Source of the DNA: Calycina herbarum
Lineage: Eukaryota > Ascomycota > Leotiomycetes > Helotiales > Pezizellaceae
DNA length: 64,000 bases
NCBI GenBank assembly: GCA_001414485.1
Contig: LLEY01000036.1
Span: 372,001-436,000 of the forward strand
Direction of reading: 5' to 3'
Shown: piece by piece, positions 23,344-34,582 of the stretch
Layout: each line of letters opens with the position of its first letter
How positions within the stretch are numbered: the first letter of the stretch is position 1
Program-made: the position numbers and the translations under genes
The notes under the pieces: model-generated
The model's database searches: none
Seen by the model: only the letters and a program-made list of their open reading frames with translations
What the model was told of the DNA's origin: nothing

Positions 23344-25912
23344 ATGACGGACTCAATAGTTGAGCCCTTCCTCAAGGGTAACACGGGGAGGAACACAAGA
23401 GGGATATTACGACTGTCAATTCTTTGCTTAATTGCAGCTGCTGCCATTGCCAGTCGCCTGTTTTCAGTTATTCGTACGTATGCCCAAACCAACTTGCCAA
23501 CGGCAGGTTCAAAATAGCAGCCAGGTCTCCTCTTCTATGTCTGAGACGTGTATTACTCTGCAAAGAAACTCTGCTAACTTCTAAAACCTATAGGTTTCGA
23601 GAGTATTATCCACGAATGTTCGTAACTATTCCAATCGATTTGCGCTTACCCCACTCAAACTGCCTCTACCCACGACGAGTACTCGAAACTAATTCTCATA
23701 ATAGTCGATCCTTGGTTCAACTTCCGAGCTACGAAATATCTGGTGTCAAATGGGTTCTACGATTTCTGGGATTGGTTCGATGACAGAACATGGCATCCAC
23801 TTGGACGAGTTACTGGAGGAACTCTCTATCCAGGTCTCATGGTGACTAGTGGAGCTATCTATCATGCTCTACGAGCTCTCACTATTCCGGTTGATATCCG
23901 AAATATTTGTGTGCTACTTGCCCCGGGATTCTCTGGATTGACCGCATTCGCGACCTACCTCTTCACCAACGAGATGTCCACCTCCCCCTCAGCTGGGTTA
24001 CTTGCAGCCGCATTCATGGGAATTGCCCCAGGTTATATCTCCCGTTCAGTTGCTGGCAGCTACGATAACGAGGCCATCGCCATTTTCCTTCTTGTCTTTA
24101 CCTTCTACCTCTGGATCAAAGCACTCAAGCTCGGATCAGCCATGTGGGGTGCTCTCTGTGCTCTATTTTACGGATACATGGTGTCTGCGTGGGGTGGTTA
24201 TGTTTTCATTACCAATTTGATCCCATTGCACGTATTTGTCTTGGTCTGCATGGGACGTTTCAGCCCAAGACTCTACGTCAGTTACTGCACCTGGTACGCC
24301 TTGGGAACATTGGCCAGTATGCAAATTCCCTTCGTTGGATTTCTGCCAATCCGCAGTAGTGAGCATATGTCTGCATTAGGTAAGTTTTTTCTATTTTCGA
24401 AACCGGAAATAATTTTGTACTAACGGTTTTAGGTGTTTTCGGACTTCTTCAATTGATTGGATTCGTTGAGTTTGTCCGTTCTGGTGTACCCAGCAAGCAA
24501 TTTGCAACCCTTCTCAGGGGGTTCGTTCTTGCCGTATTTACCATTGCCTTTGGTGGACTTGTTCTTCTCACAGTCTCCGGTGTCATTGCTCCATGGACTG
24601 GTCGATTTTACTCTCTATGGGATACCGGATATGCCAAGATCCATATTCCGATCATTGCATCGGTTTCTGAGCATCAACCTACTGCATGGCCAGCATTCTT
24701 CTTCGACCTCAATCTCCTCATCTGGCTCTTCCCAGCCGGTGTTTACCTCTGCTTCCTCAAGCTGGCTGATGAGCAAGTCTTCGTTGTTGTCTATGCCATT
24801 CTTGCCAGTTACTTTTCTGGTGTTATGGTCAGATTGATGCTCACTCTCACACCTATTGTCTGTGTCGCTGCAGCCTTGGTCTTATCACACTTGTTAGACA
24901 CTTATCTCACTATCACTTCTCCTGAAGAGCCCGCCGAAGGAGGTGCTGACGCGACAAATGGTGCTCCAAAGAAGGCAGCAGCAGTCAAGCAAGATGGTCT
25001 CCGCTCAATGCGTCAACCTCTTGTTGGTATTTACACCACGTTCTCCAAGACCTCTGTTGTCAGTGCATTGACTGCCTATCTTTTACTCTTCGTTCTTCAC
25101 TGCACTTGGGTAACATCCAATGCCTACTCATCTCCCTCCGTTGTTTTGGCAAGCAGAATGCCAGACGGAAGCCAACACATCATCGACGATTACCGAGAGG
25201 CATACCAATGGCTTCGGCAAAACACCAAGGAAGACGCCAAGATTATGTCTTGGTGGGATTATGGCTACCAAATTGGTGGTATGGCCGACAGACCAACTCT
25301 CGTAGATAATAACACATGGAACAACACCCATATTGCAACTGTCGGAAAAGCGATGAGCTCTAGCGAGGAAGTCAGTTATCCAATTATGCGTCAACACGAA
25401 GTAGACTACGTTCTTGTTGTTTTTGGTGGACTTTTGGGTTATTCTGGAGACGACATCAACAAGTTCTTGTGGATGGTACGTATTGCTGAAGGTATCTGGC
25501 CTGACGAGGTCAAAGAGCGTGATTTCTTCACCGAGAGAGGTGAATACAGAGTGGATGGCGGTGCCACTGAGACCATGAAGAACAGCTTGATGTAAGAATT
25601 ATACCCCTTGAAGAGTGAGATCTATACTGATATCATCCTAGGTACAAGATGTCATACTACAACTACAACTCACTCTTCCCTGCTGGACAATGCCAGGATC
25701 GAGTTCGTGGTGTCAAGATGCCAGATCAAGGACCAACTCTCAACACCTTGGACGAGGCATTCACCAGTGAGAACTGGATCATTAGAATCTACAAGGTCAA
25801 GGACCTTGACAATGTTGGCAGAAACCATGCCGCCGCTGCATCTTTTGAGAGAGGAAACAAGAAGAAGAAGACGATCAAGAGAAGAGGACCAAAAGTTTTG
25901 CGTGTTGAATAA
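23344..25912 (+). CDS. STT3: Oligosaccharyltransferase catalytic subunit STT3
   Basis: Multi-pass endoplasmic reticulum membrane enzyme that transfers the lipid-linked glycan to Asn in N-X-S/T sequons. Five plus-strand exons, 23344-23473, 23594-23617, 23705-24379, 24433-25591 and 25642-25912, give 752 residues, the normal length. Exon 2 is a 24-base micro-exon encoding FESIIHE. Joined to exon 3 it restores the conserved luminal stretch containing [15 protein letters not shown], whose Asp binds the metal. Other landmarks are [14 protein letters not shown] (DxE-type metal ligand), [13 protein letters not shown] (SVSE loop) and the catalytic signature WWDYGYQ near residue 550. About a dozen hydrophobic helices precede the luminal C-terminal domain. 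Introns have GT..AG ends; intron 2 uses a GTTCGT donor. The neighbours are unrelated housekeeping genes. The first exon was chosen because [20 protein letters not shown] resembles the usual fungal N terminus. Confidence 0.96.
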
Positions 25913-27896
25913 AAGGAAGGGAATTATGTATCATATCTCTCATATGTCTTTGGGGCGCGGCTTAAAAGTTGCAGCGAGGATATTTTTTGCTACTAGAAAT
26001 GTATTCATAAATAAGCCTCTGCGCTAGTGAGCAGTCGTGAGAAAGTTTTGTGGGTATTTCTGTCTTTGCCTAAATTCTATTACAGCCTTACAGGCTGCTT
26101 TCCTCCCTGAGCAATCAAAGTGGCCGTGGATATTTAAGTTTCGTTGATCTAGCTTTCTAGGAGAATCATCGTGCCTTCCCTTCTCGTAGTGGCGCGATTT
26201 CGTGGCAAGCAAAAGACCAGACTCCAGTTCGATGGTTCACGAAACCACAACACGACGAGGTGTCTAGCGGAGTTGACGGACAAATGATCCAAGGTCCCCC
26301 ATGCAGCTCTTTTTACAAAAGAATCGCTTTTTTGATTCCTAGGGTAACCTAAGACGGAAAAAGTGTCGGGATTTGCTCCCTCGAGAGAATCCAAGTGAAA
26401 AGTAACAGAAAGCGTCTGAGTCAGGGGACAACAAGCAGTGCCAGAAGTGAAAGGAAATACCTTTGGGCGGCCGTTCACAAAATCCGGTTAGCTGAACTGT
26501 CAATTTTTTTTCTTTTACCTTAGCTGTAGGCAGTTTTGGGAGGGATTTTGAAGAGCATTCAAAGGGTGTGCCACCAGGTCTGAGGGTTGTTGGGAAGACG
26601 TGGTATTGACCTCAAAGGAGAACTTCTCCCGCCATTCACCACCACCCCCCCAAATCCACACTGACTCACTATCAAAGTCAAGTACCGAAATAAGGAAAGA
26701 GCTCTTATTCATTTGTCCAATCAGACTTGCCCACCCATTCCCTCAACTTGGTGCCTTGGTAAGGAGGTTGACACCCGCTCCTAGCGGTGCTGAACCACAT
26801 TAATGGAAACGACCTAGTGGCAGTATGAAAGACTCTAAGGCACAAAAGTTCCAGTAGCGGCTGGAGGGCTTTCTCATCATGAGTCCCTTCCTCGAAAGAG
26901 GATTGTTGATTTTTTGGTATTTTTTTGGCGGCGGGTGGTGGTGTTCAGGCGTTGCTTTGGATTTTTTGGGGGTCTTTTGCCACTTTGCTGCAACAAGGTC
27001 AGTATTAAAGCGGCAGAATGCCTCTTATAACGCATATAGGCGGCTTGATAGGTCGAGTTCCAGTTTTATTTACTGAGGAAGCACTTTGGTAACATAGAGC
27101 GCGGCCATAAAACGATCTACAGCTATGGCTTGGCTGGCCGATCTTCAAGGTACTCTGGTGTTCGTGGCAAGCGGTTCGAGCTGGCGTTCTGAAGAGCTTT
27201 TCTGCGATATTCAAGTTGATGAACTGTTTAATGAGCATATAGTTAGCAATGAATAGAATGGAATAGAGCGGCGAGTAGTTACTCTTATTTACTCATGAGT
27301 AACAAGTGGGTAGCTACCCAGAGTTACTCAGAGTAACGTTTTGAGCAATTCCTTCCTCACACTGACTATATCGGTATGATCGTTCTAGCAAGCAAGCCAA
27401 CACATTATGCCAAATAGCTTTGAACAATTCAAAATTTGGGTATTTGGTTTTTACACTTTCATTACGCTCCTAGTAAAATATATAGTGTACCGTGTACGCA
27501 GAATGTTGACTTGAACCCAAAAGTACGTGGCGGCCACGCGATGAAAAAGGTTGGCAAAAATTTAGGACGACGGCGTGAGTTGAAAATAGACTGACTGCCG
27601 CTTTTACTGTCAAACGGTACACTTTTTTTGATATTGGTGAATACCACCCATATGGACACATCATCTCAGAGCTTGGTCTACCTCTGTATGGCGATGTAAA
27701 GAGATTTCGCGGCGACTGGTCGCTCTTGCCTTTTGCGACGCCCCAGCCGACGAAGTATAACTTCGCAACACACACCACCACCACCTACGATTTTTTTACA
27801 TCACAGCTCTATAACTCCACCATCCACTTTTGTCTTGCTGCCACTTGCTCTCATTGTTTGATCAGCTTAATTGTTTCGCAATATCTATTGCGACAA
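25913..27896. other. Intergenic region; no gene seen
   Basis: Two kb lie between STT3 and the Arg/Ser-rich gene, both on the plus strand. I found no frame with a convincing protein; the minus-strand frame 26149-26478 (109 codons) has no recognisable features. The region holds a cluster of perfect palindromes at 27279-27337 about 0.56 kb upstream of the next start codon. Confidence 0.5.
27279..27337. promoter_or_regulatory. Cluster of three perfect palindromes with five TTACTC/GAGTAA half-sites
   Basis: TTACTCATGAGTAA (27289-27302) and TGGGTAGCTACCCA (27307-27320) are perfect 14-base palindromes. GTTACTCAGAGTAAC (27323-27337) is a perfect palindrome with a one-base centre. The hexamer TTACTC or its complement occurs five times in 58 bases. 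Dyad, spaced half-sites of this kind are typical of binding sites for dimeric transcription factors. The factor is unknown. The nearest downstream gene is the Arg/Ser-rich one starting at 27897. Confidence 0.55.
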
Positions 27897-30800
27897 ATGA
27901 CCATGCTCACAGTGTAAGTCGTCTCTCGATCTCGCTCTAACCTCAAAGCAAGCACCGTTCTGCGTGCGAACCTACTGTGGAGGGACTTTATCTAATCTGA
28001 GCATAGCTACCAACCCAGTCGCTCCGGCGGCGAAGAAACCGAGAAGGAAGCAAAGAGGGTTGTCCCCGCTGGAATGACATACTTTACAAAGGTGAATGGC
28101 AGGCTAGTTATGGCGCGCTCCAAGAAAGACAAGCCCGCCGACAACGCAATCAGTATCCTAGGAGGGTCATTCGGTACCAAGCCCGCTCGAAAGAAACCTA
28201 AATCACCTGTTCGAAAGAGATCAAAGTCAATCGAAGCTGCGCCAACTCCTCTTCTCATCGGAGGCATCCCATATCTTCCTCAACCAGGAGCTCCAGTCCC
28301 ACAACTTGCGTATTATCCGAACAATCAAATGGGGATGCCTCCCAACTCTCAACCAGGACCGACGGTCTCTGGTCCTCCGTATATGCCGAATCCCACACCA
28401 GCAGATTTTGACAAGCTTCGTGGTTTCGACGCGCATTACACCAAATACGTAGTGTCGGACCAAAACAACTCAAAAGATACCAAGAAACATAAAACTACCA
28501 CTACTACGACATTAAACTTGACCAGACACATCTGCGGACACTGTGGAGGACTTAGATCCAAGAGATACCATTTGCAACACCCAATTGTGTCTGGAGAAGC
28601 ACCAATCCCTGGGTTTTGCAGAAGATGTCAAAGGGACGCCAGCTCTACAAGTAGCGCGAGCAGCACTGAGGAGTCGAGGAGAAGAAAGAAGGGTAACGAT
28701 AGATACAAGGGCAAGAGTGGGGGGGAAAAGAAGAGCGTAAGGGTGGTTGACTTTGATAGGAGAAGTTCGCTAATCGGGGATGCACAGAGGTTTGAGTCCA
28801 GCGGGAGTGAAATGGAATCATACGTGCAACGCCGGAAACCCGATCATAAGAGGGTGAGTTACTTATATTCACTTCTTTTTTTGGATTTCTTATTGTCATT
28901 CTCACTTGATCAACACCTGTCTGGTTGTTCCGAAGCCTTTGGAAAAATGGGATTCATTATCCGAGAAGGTTTGGAAGAATCGGGAATTTGGTTGTTTGGT
29001 TGTTCGAGAGGCTTTGGGAGAGTTGAAGAATCAGGCCTTCCATTGTTCGAAACTTTCTGATGAAATAATAGGAATATGCACGTTATGTACCGGCAAAGGG
29101 TATTATCACTGTCGAAGAAGAAGTATCTGACCAAGAAGTGGGACGCGGACGTAAAGGACGACGACTCCGTAAAACCCGCGAAAGATCTCTGTCGAGGGTG
29201 AGATATCCAGACCAAGATAGAAGTCAAGCTCCTCGCTTAACAGCACCACGTTCCCCCTCTCCACTATTCCGACATGTAGAAGCCCATCGACAGAAGGAGC
29301 AACGAAGAAGATCTCTATCACCCTTTTATCGGCATGTTAATGCCCCTAGAGATCACAAGAAGAAAGAGCGAGGCAAGGTTTCAATTCAGTTCTTCGAGGA
29401 AGGAGCGGAATCTAATGGGAAAGAGCGACGCCTATTCGAAACAGAGTTACGAGAAGCGAACCGTGGACGAAAGATATCGATTGATGTCCTGGAAGAAGGA
29501 GAAGAGTTGGTGATCACGCCACCAAAGCGTAAGACCATACCTGTTTACTTCCCTGATGACGAAGATGGGCCTTTGACTCCCGAAAATCCTCCGTCACGAA
29601 GAAGAGCTTCTCAGCGTGACTTTCAGCCACCCGCCATGCCGAGTCGAGATAGCAGCTTTGGTTCTTTGGATACTTCAAGCTCAAGCCGGTCGCGTGTAGC
29701 ATCTGAACGTCGACGACGAGAACGTAACTCACCGGTGTTCCCGCAAGCCCCCTGGGGTCCAGTACACGAAAGTCCTACCCGAACGCGCAAGTCCTATCCG
29801 GTAAACCTGCTTTTTCATTGCGTGTCCCCCTTTCCTTATTAACCGAGAGTTTCGGAACGACCAAGAAACCAAATTCCTGATTATTCTAAACAATTTGGGA
29901 GAATGCTGCAATTAACCCAGACTTTCTCGCACAATACTTACAAAAGAAGCAGGTACACCCGAAGAGAAGCCAATCTCACTTGCAAGTCTATCGACCAAAG
30001 AGAGAACTCGAAGAGGAGCGTCGGAGGGAAGGGGAGTTGGAAGAAGAGAGACGAAGACAAGAGTATATCGATAGGGCCACGCTCGAAAGAAGAGACCAAG
30101 ATATGCAAGCAAAGCGATTCTCGATGATGGACGAAGCCGCGAGATATTATCAGGATGATTGGAGGAACGAAGAGTATTCCGATGTAGAGCCAGAACCAAC
30201 AGTTCGCAGACGAGTATCGCGGAAAAGTTATCGTACAGATATGGATGGATATCGGGAAGAGGCGAGCATTGAGGCAGAGCTCAGCTACAGAACTGGTAAG
30301 TGGTTTTCTATCCTGCCACAAGAGACTTCTTAATGTAATAAGAAGGGGGGTGCATGACCGAGTCTCTTACATACATTGGCAAGCTACTTAAGCTAACAAT
30401 AATATAGAACCATATGACCTTCCTCAAGCTCCCACTCCTCCCACTCCGATCAGACGTGGACCTAAAGGTCAAATTGGACCTTCTTTACCAAAGGGCCGAA
30501 CTGACGAGGAAATCTGGCAAAACGTTGTAAATGCACCTCCTTACCCTATTACACCGGAAAACCAGGCCTCAATCCGATATGATTATCCATACGAGAAAGA
30601 AAACCGGGAGGAAATGAGACGTCCATCTCCAATGGTGTTGGAAGAAGAATACTACGAACAGCAACCAACTCGAAGTCAAAGCAATTCTCGTGTTCGGATT
30701 GTCGAACCTCCTGAGGAATTCCAACAGCTCCCAATTCGAAGCCGAAGCACCTCTAGAGTACCACCCCCAGAAGATTTCGAACCACAAACAAACCGAAGCA

Positions 30801-31300
30801 GGAGTATTTCTCGTGTACCTAGCCAACCTCGAGAGTATCTCGAATCGCCGCGAAGTTTTAGCCGAGGCTTCGCTCATGTCAGACCCGAAGAACGACAAGA
30901 AAATCGAAGCAGGAGCACTTCTCGCATTCCAGCGAGTAGAGAATCATCAAGACCACCAACCCATACACGCGAAAGAGCACACTTCTCCGACGAGTCTCCG
31001 GAATTCCGTAGCACATATCGAGAACGAAGTCGAAGTGCTGGACCCGCGAATGAAGATCCGAGGAGGTATTACGGCGAGACCTCGGAAGCTCCGACTAGAA
31101 TGAGAAGTGCTTCGGATCTGAAGCGTGTTCACTTTCTTCCGGATCCTGAGCATCGTGAAAGGACTGTTAGTGCGAGGGCATCTGAGGTTTCGGCGCTTTC
31201 GGATTATGAGGGGGGGAATGGGTGGGAGGAGCTTTCGCACGGTGATGCTGGTGGTGAATGGGAGACTTCTGGGTTTGGTCCGACGCCGGGATGGTCGTGA
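27897..31300 (+). CDS. Arg/Ser-rich low-complexity protein with a four-cysteine motif, unknown function
   Basis: I do not recognise this protein. A five-exon plus-strand model (27897-27913, 28007-28853, 29072-29800, 29953-30295, 30408-31300) is in frame throughout and gives 942 residues. All introns have GT..AG ends, and introns 1 and 4 have clear branch sites (CTAAT or CTAAC). Around residues 182-213 it has CGHC, 24 residues, then CRRC, with conserved-looking RSKRYHLQHP between, so probably a zinc-binding knuckle. The rest is disordered: Lys/Arg-rich blocks, a coiled-coil-like ELEEERRREGELEEERRRQE segment in exon 4, and repeats of the form RSRSxSRVP in exon 5 that look like SR-type phosphorylation sites. 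This suggests a nuclear or RNA-associated protein, which is only an inference. The very short first exon (MTMLT) is the weakest part. Translation could instead begin at the Met at 28074. Confidence 0.75.
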
Positions 31301-33795
31301 AGTTGTTGTTTTGGTTTTATCCGATACCATTTGAGGGGAGATACAAGAGTTGATTTTTCGTTTGAGTTCTCGTTTGAGTTTTCGTTTTCGAAGCATGAGA
31401 GTTTGGTTTCTATTTGAGAGTTTTCATTTTCGAGTTGCGAGGGATGAGCAGTATTGAGGATGTGGGGTTGTGTTTGGAGTGTTGGAATATGTATGAATAG
31501 CGAGCGGCGCTTTGATTTCAGCTAGTCTTCGCGGGACGGACCTAGGTATGGTACCTATAGGTATAGTGGTTCAAGAGCATTGGCTCGTTGCCGATGTGGA
31601 TATTAATTTGGTTTGCGGTGCGAAAAGGTCAAGGCGTCATAGTTTTGACAATTGGCGAGTAGCCTTTATTACGACTGGAGATTTCAATAGGTTGAGATAA
31701 TTGAGTAATATTTGAATGGATCGGATGGGGTTAGAGAGTGAGAGGAGATGGTGAATTTCTATGTGTACATACAGAGTAATTGTATTTAAGATCTAGGCTT
31801 ACTTCTGAGGATGAGACGGGCTTTCCTCTTGGTACACCTGCTTTTGCAGGATATATTTGAAAGATCTAGGTCAGTTGAGCCGATTCTCTTAACAACGTCT
31901 AGAAAATTTGGACTAGAGTCCTGAATTCTTTCTTGGAGAATGAGAGTAGTAGTTCTAAAATCTCTCGGGTAATAGAGAGAGGGAAGGTGTATGCGTAGAA
32001 AAGCCCAGGACTCTTACATCTCTCTTTTCAAACAATATAAAACATTGTTCGAAAGGCTAGGAGTGAGTTGCTACTTACTTGCTAAAGAAAGCATGAGTCT
32101 CTTTCCTAGCCGCTCAGTGGTGCTATAACGGCTGTGGTACTTGTGCTTCGTTCCCATTTGCCGTTCGTTGTCTCATGTCCCTCAAAAGAAAAGTAACACA
32201 GGGTGATGTGATGACGAAAAAGTATACACTTGTAAGCTCCTCCCCTCACTCTTACCAAGAAACTCGACTAATGCAGCTTCCCAACCTTACCATTTCTAAA
32301 AACAGAAACGTTACCCGACAAGGAGAGTCTAACGTAGGTACCAAAATCAGTCTTGTGTTGGCGTCGAGATGGCGTGGCGCTATTTTAGCCCGAAGTTGGC
32401 AGAAAGGAAAGCCAGAAAGGAAAGCCACGGCTGAGAGAGGATGCGCCAACGTCTAGGCGGCCTTGGATTTTGGTATTTTGATAGGCTTGGGGGCTTGGGG
32501 AATTTGCTTGAGGCTTGGATTTTGGGGGGTTTTTACTGGGCGGGTTTTGCCTTGATTTTTCTTATGGTGGATTTTTTGCTTCTTTTGCTTCTTTTTGAGT
32601 TGGGTGCGAGGTGACGGTTGAGCGTTGAGAGAGTTTTTGGGTGAGGGTGTATCCTTGGAGGAAAGGTGGTAAGCAAAAGAGGCTCTGGCGTTGATTTGTT
32701 GTTGATTCCCTGAGTCTGATATTCGCTTCTTGGATTTTGAAGGTTGAGGGAAGAGTGAGTCTCGGCCACGGCTACTCTCTACATTTTCGATCTTTCATTG
32801 GGGACATCCGGAGCCTGTGTAACACGAATAGCTCTTCAGGTCGGCGCCTCTTCTTTTCTGCATGAATACTTAGCAGCCTCTAAGTTCTGATTCTGACAGC
32901 TGAACAATGATGGATTGGCTATTTCTTGCATCAGCCAGGTTCTTCTTGGTCCTTGGAGCGATGCTTGGTCGCGCCGAGTGGTGATGACAAGCTGCCAACT
33001 CATCGCTGGCGTCCACAGAGAGCAATTGACAGCGGACGCCGGTCATGCGGGAGATGGGAGATTGTCCGGGAGAGTAAAATAAAGAGGTGACCAAAATCCA
33101 CTCATGCCTACCCGGCCCGGCGCCGACGAGGCCCGAAAGTGATGTGACCACGATGTGACGCGTCGGGTTGCCTTGTCGAAAAACAGAACAGAACAGCCAC
33201 TGTGGCAGTGAAGAAAACAGCCGCAACTTCCAAGTGAGGTGGGGTGAGGTGGGGTGAGGTGAGGCATAAAAGCGAAGAAGATTCACGTGCGTGGTCGATG
33301 ACGGAATTCCAGTATTTAATATTGGGCAATTCCGATGCTACGTGACCATCGACGCAAATTGGTTCATCATTGCGGTGAATAGGAGATGACTATGGGGTTG
33401 TCAAGGGTTGTCAAGGGAGGACCAGGGGTTAAAAGGGGGGGATCGTTCGTGCTCCGCCTTTTGCAAAGCCACTATTGGCTGAATAAAATTAAAGGCGGGT
33501 CTTCGCGAACTCTTTCCCTCGGCAACAGCCAATAATGTCCGGAGTGGTTACAAGGGGGGTGCCTGGGTACAGTAGGTAGCGACAGCTAGAAATAAGGTAA
33601 GAGCGCCCGCATTCTTGTTGCTCCTTCCTTCTCCAACAACTCTCGTTCTTTGCTTAAAATACTCCCAACGCCTCTGTTGCTCACTTTCGTTTAATCCTCC
33701 AACAACCGTTCCACAGCATCAATCCGCATTCCATCCATCCATCTTCTTCTACATACTCTCCACCTTCAGTTACTTGGATCCATCGTCGAGATACA
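31301..33795. other. Intergenic region; no gene seen
   Basis: 2.5 kb lie between the Arg/Ser-rich gene and the first Kre9-like gene. There is a G-rich simple repeat on the plus strand at about 33234-33264 (GGTGAGGTGGGGTGA type). A doubled GTTGTCAAGGG occurs at 33399-33420. A pyrimidine-rich stretch runs up to the start codon at 33796, as is common in strongly expressed fungal promoters. Open frames here show no domains. Confidence 0.5.
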
Positions 33796-34582
33796 ATGCA
33801 ATTCTCCAACCTCCTCCTCGCTGCTGCTTCCCTCGCGGTCGCCAATGCTGTTTCCTTCACCAACAGCGCATTCAACGGTGTCACCGCTGGTCAGTCATTT
33901 ACCTTCACCTGGACTGACGCCTCTGGCCCCGTCACCATCAACTTGAAGAATGGCGCTTCCACCGACCTCAAGACCGTCAGCACCGTCACCAGTAAGTCTC
34001 CAAGACAGCTTCGCAATAAACACAACTAACATGCCATCCACAGGCGGACAATCCGGTACCTCATACACCTGGAGCGTCCCAGCTTCCTTGACCGCCGACA
34101 CATATGCCTTCGAGATCTTGGACTCGACCAACGTACCAAACTACAGCTCTCAATTTCAATTGATCGGTGGTGCCGCTGCTTCTGCCTCCGCTTCAGTCTC
34201 CAGCGCCTTGTCATCTGCCTCTTCAAGCGCATCTTCAGTCATCTCTTCCGTCCTCTCAAGCGTCTCAAGCTCCGCATCCACCTCTTCCCTCGCTTCATCA
34301 GCATCATCAGTTCTCTCTTCCCTCACCGCAGTCAGCAACTCTACCACCACCGCTGCATCTGCTTCCGCAACCTCCACCGGGGCCTCGAACACCACCGTTA
34401 CCACAGCCAAGCCATCAGGAACCACTGGAAGCAGCACTCTCGCTTCCTCCGCAAGCAGAACCGCTACCTCCGCATCATCTGCATCAACCTCTGCTGCACC
34501 AAACGCCAACGGCGCTGCTGAGATCGCATCCCCACTCGCATTGGTCTTCTTGACAGTTGCTGCTCTCATCAGCCTCAACTAA
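33796..34582 (+). CDS. Kre9/Knh1-type Ser-rich, GPI-anchored cell-surface protein (copy 1)
   Basis: Secreted wall-associated protein of the Kre9/Knh1 N-terminal family (Ser/Thr-rich GPI-anchored membrane family). Exons 33796-33991 and 34044-34582 encode 244 residues. A signal peptide (MQFSNLLLAAASLAVANA) is followed by an immunoglobulin-like module. This contains SFTFTWTDASGPVTINLKNG, then SYTWSVPASL, then YAFEILDSTNVPNYSSQFQL, the usual F-x-I-x-D-S-x-(N)-Y-S-x-Q-F signature. Residues from about 120 onward are an almost uninterrupted Ser/Ala/Thr tract suited to O-mannosylation. The C terminus ends in a hydrophobic ASPLALVFLTVAALISL tail preceded by small residues (NGAAE), which fits a GPI signal. 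The intron has a CTAAC branch site. A related gene lies 1.9 kb downstream on the same strand. The exact role in the wall is not known. Confidence 0.9.

Noticed and set aside
27165..27182. Possible tRNA B-box (GCGGTTCGAGCTG)
   Set aside because: No matching A-box or cloverleaf could be built around it.
30947..31396. 149-codon minus-strand frame
   Set aside because: It is the antisense of the last exon of the Arg/Ser-rich gene; its Arg/Ser-rich look mirrors the coding strand.
34156..34578. 140-codon minus-strand acidic frame
   Set aside because: It is the antisense of the Ser/Ala-rich tract of the Kre9-like gene; repetitive codons keep all frames open.
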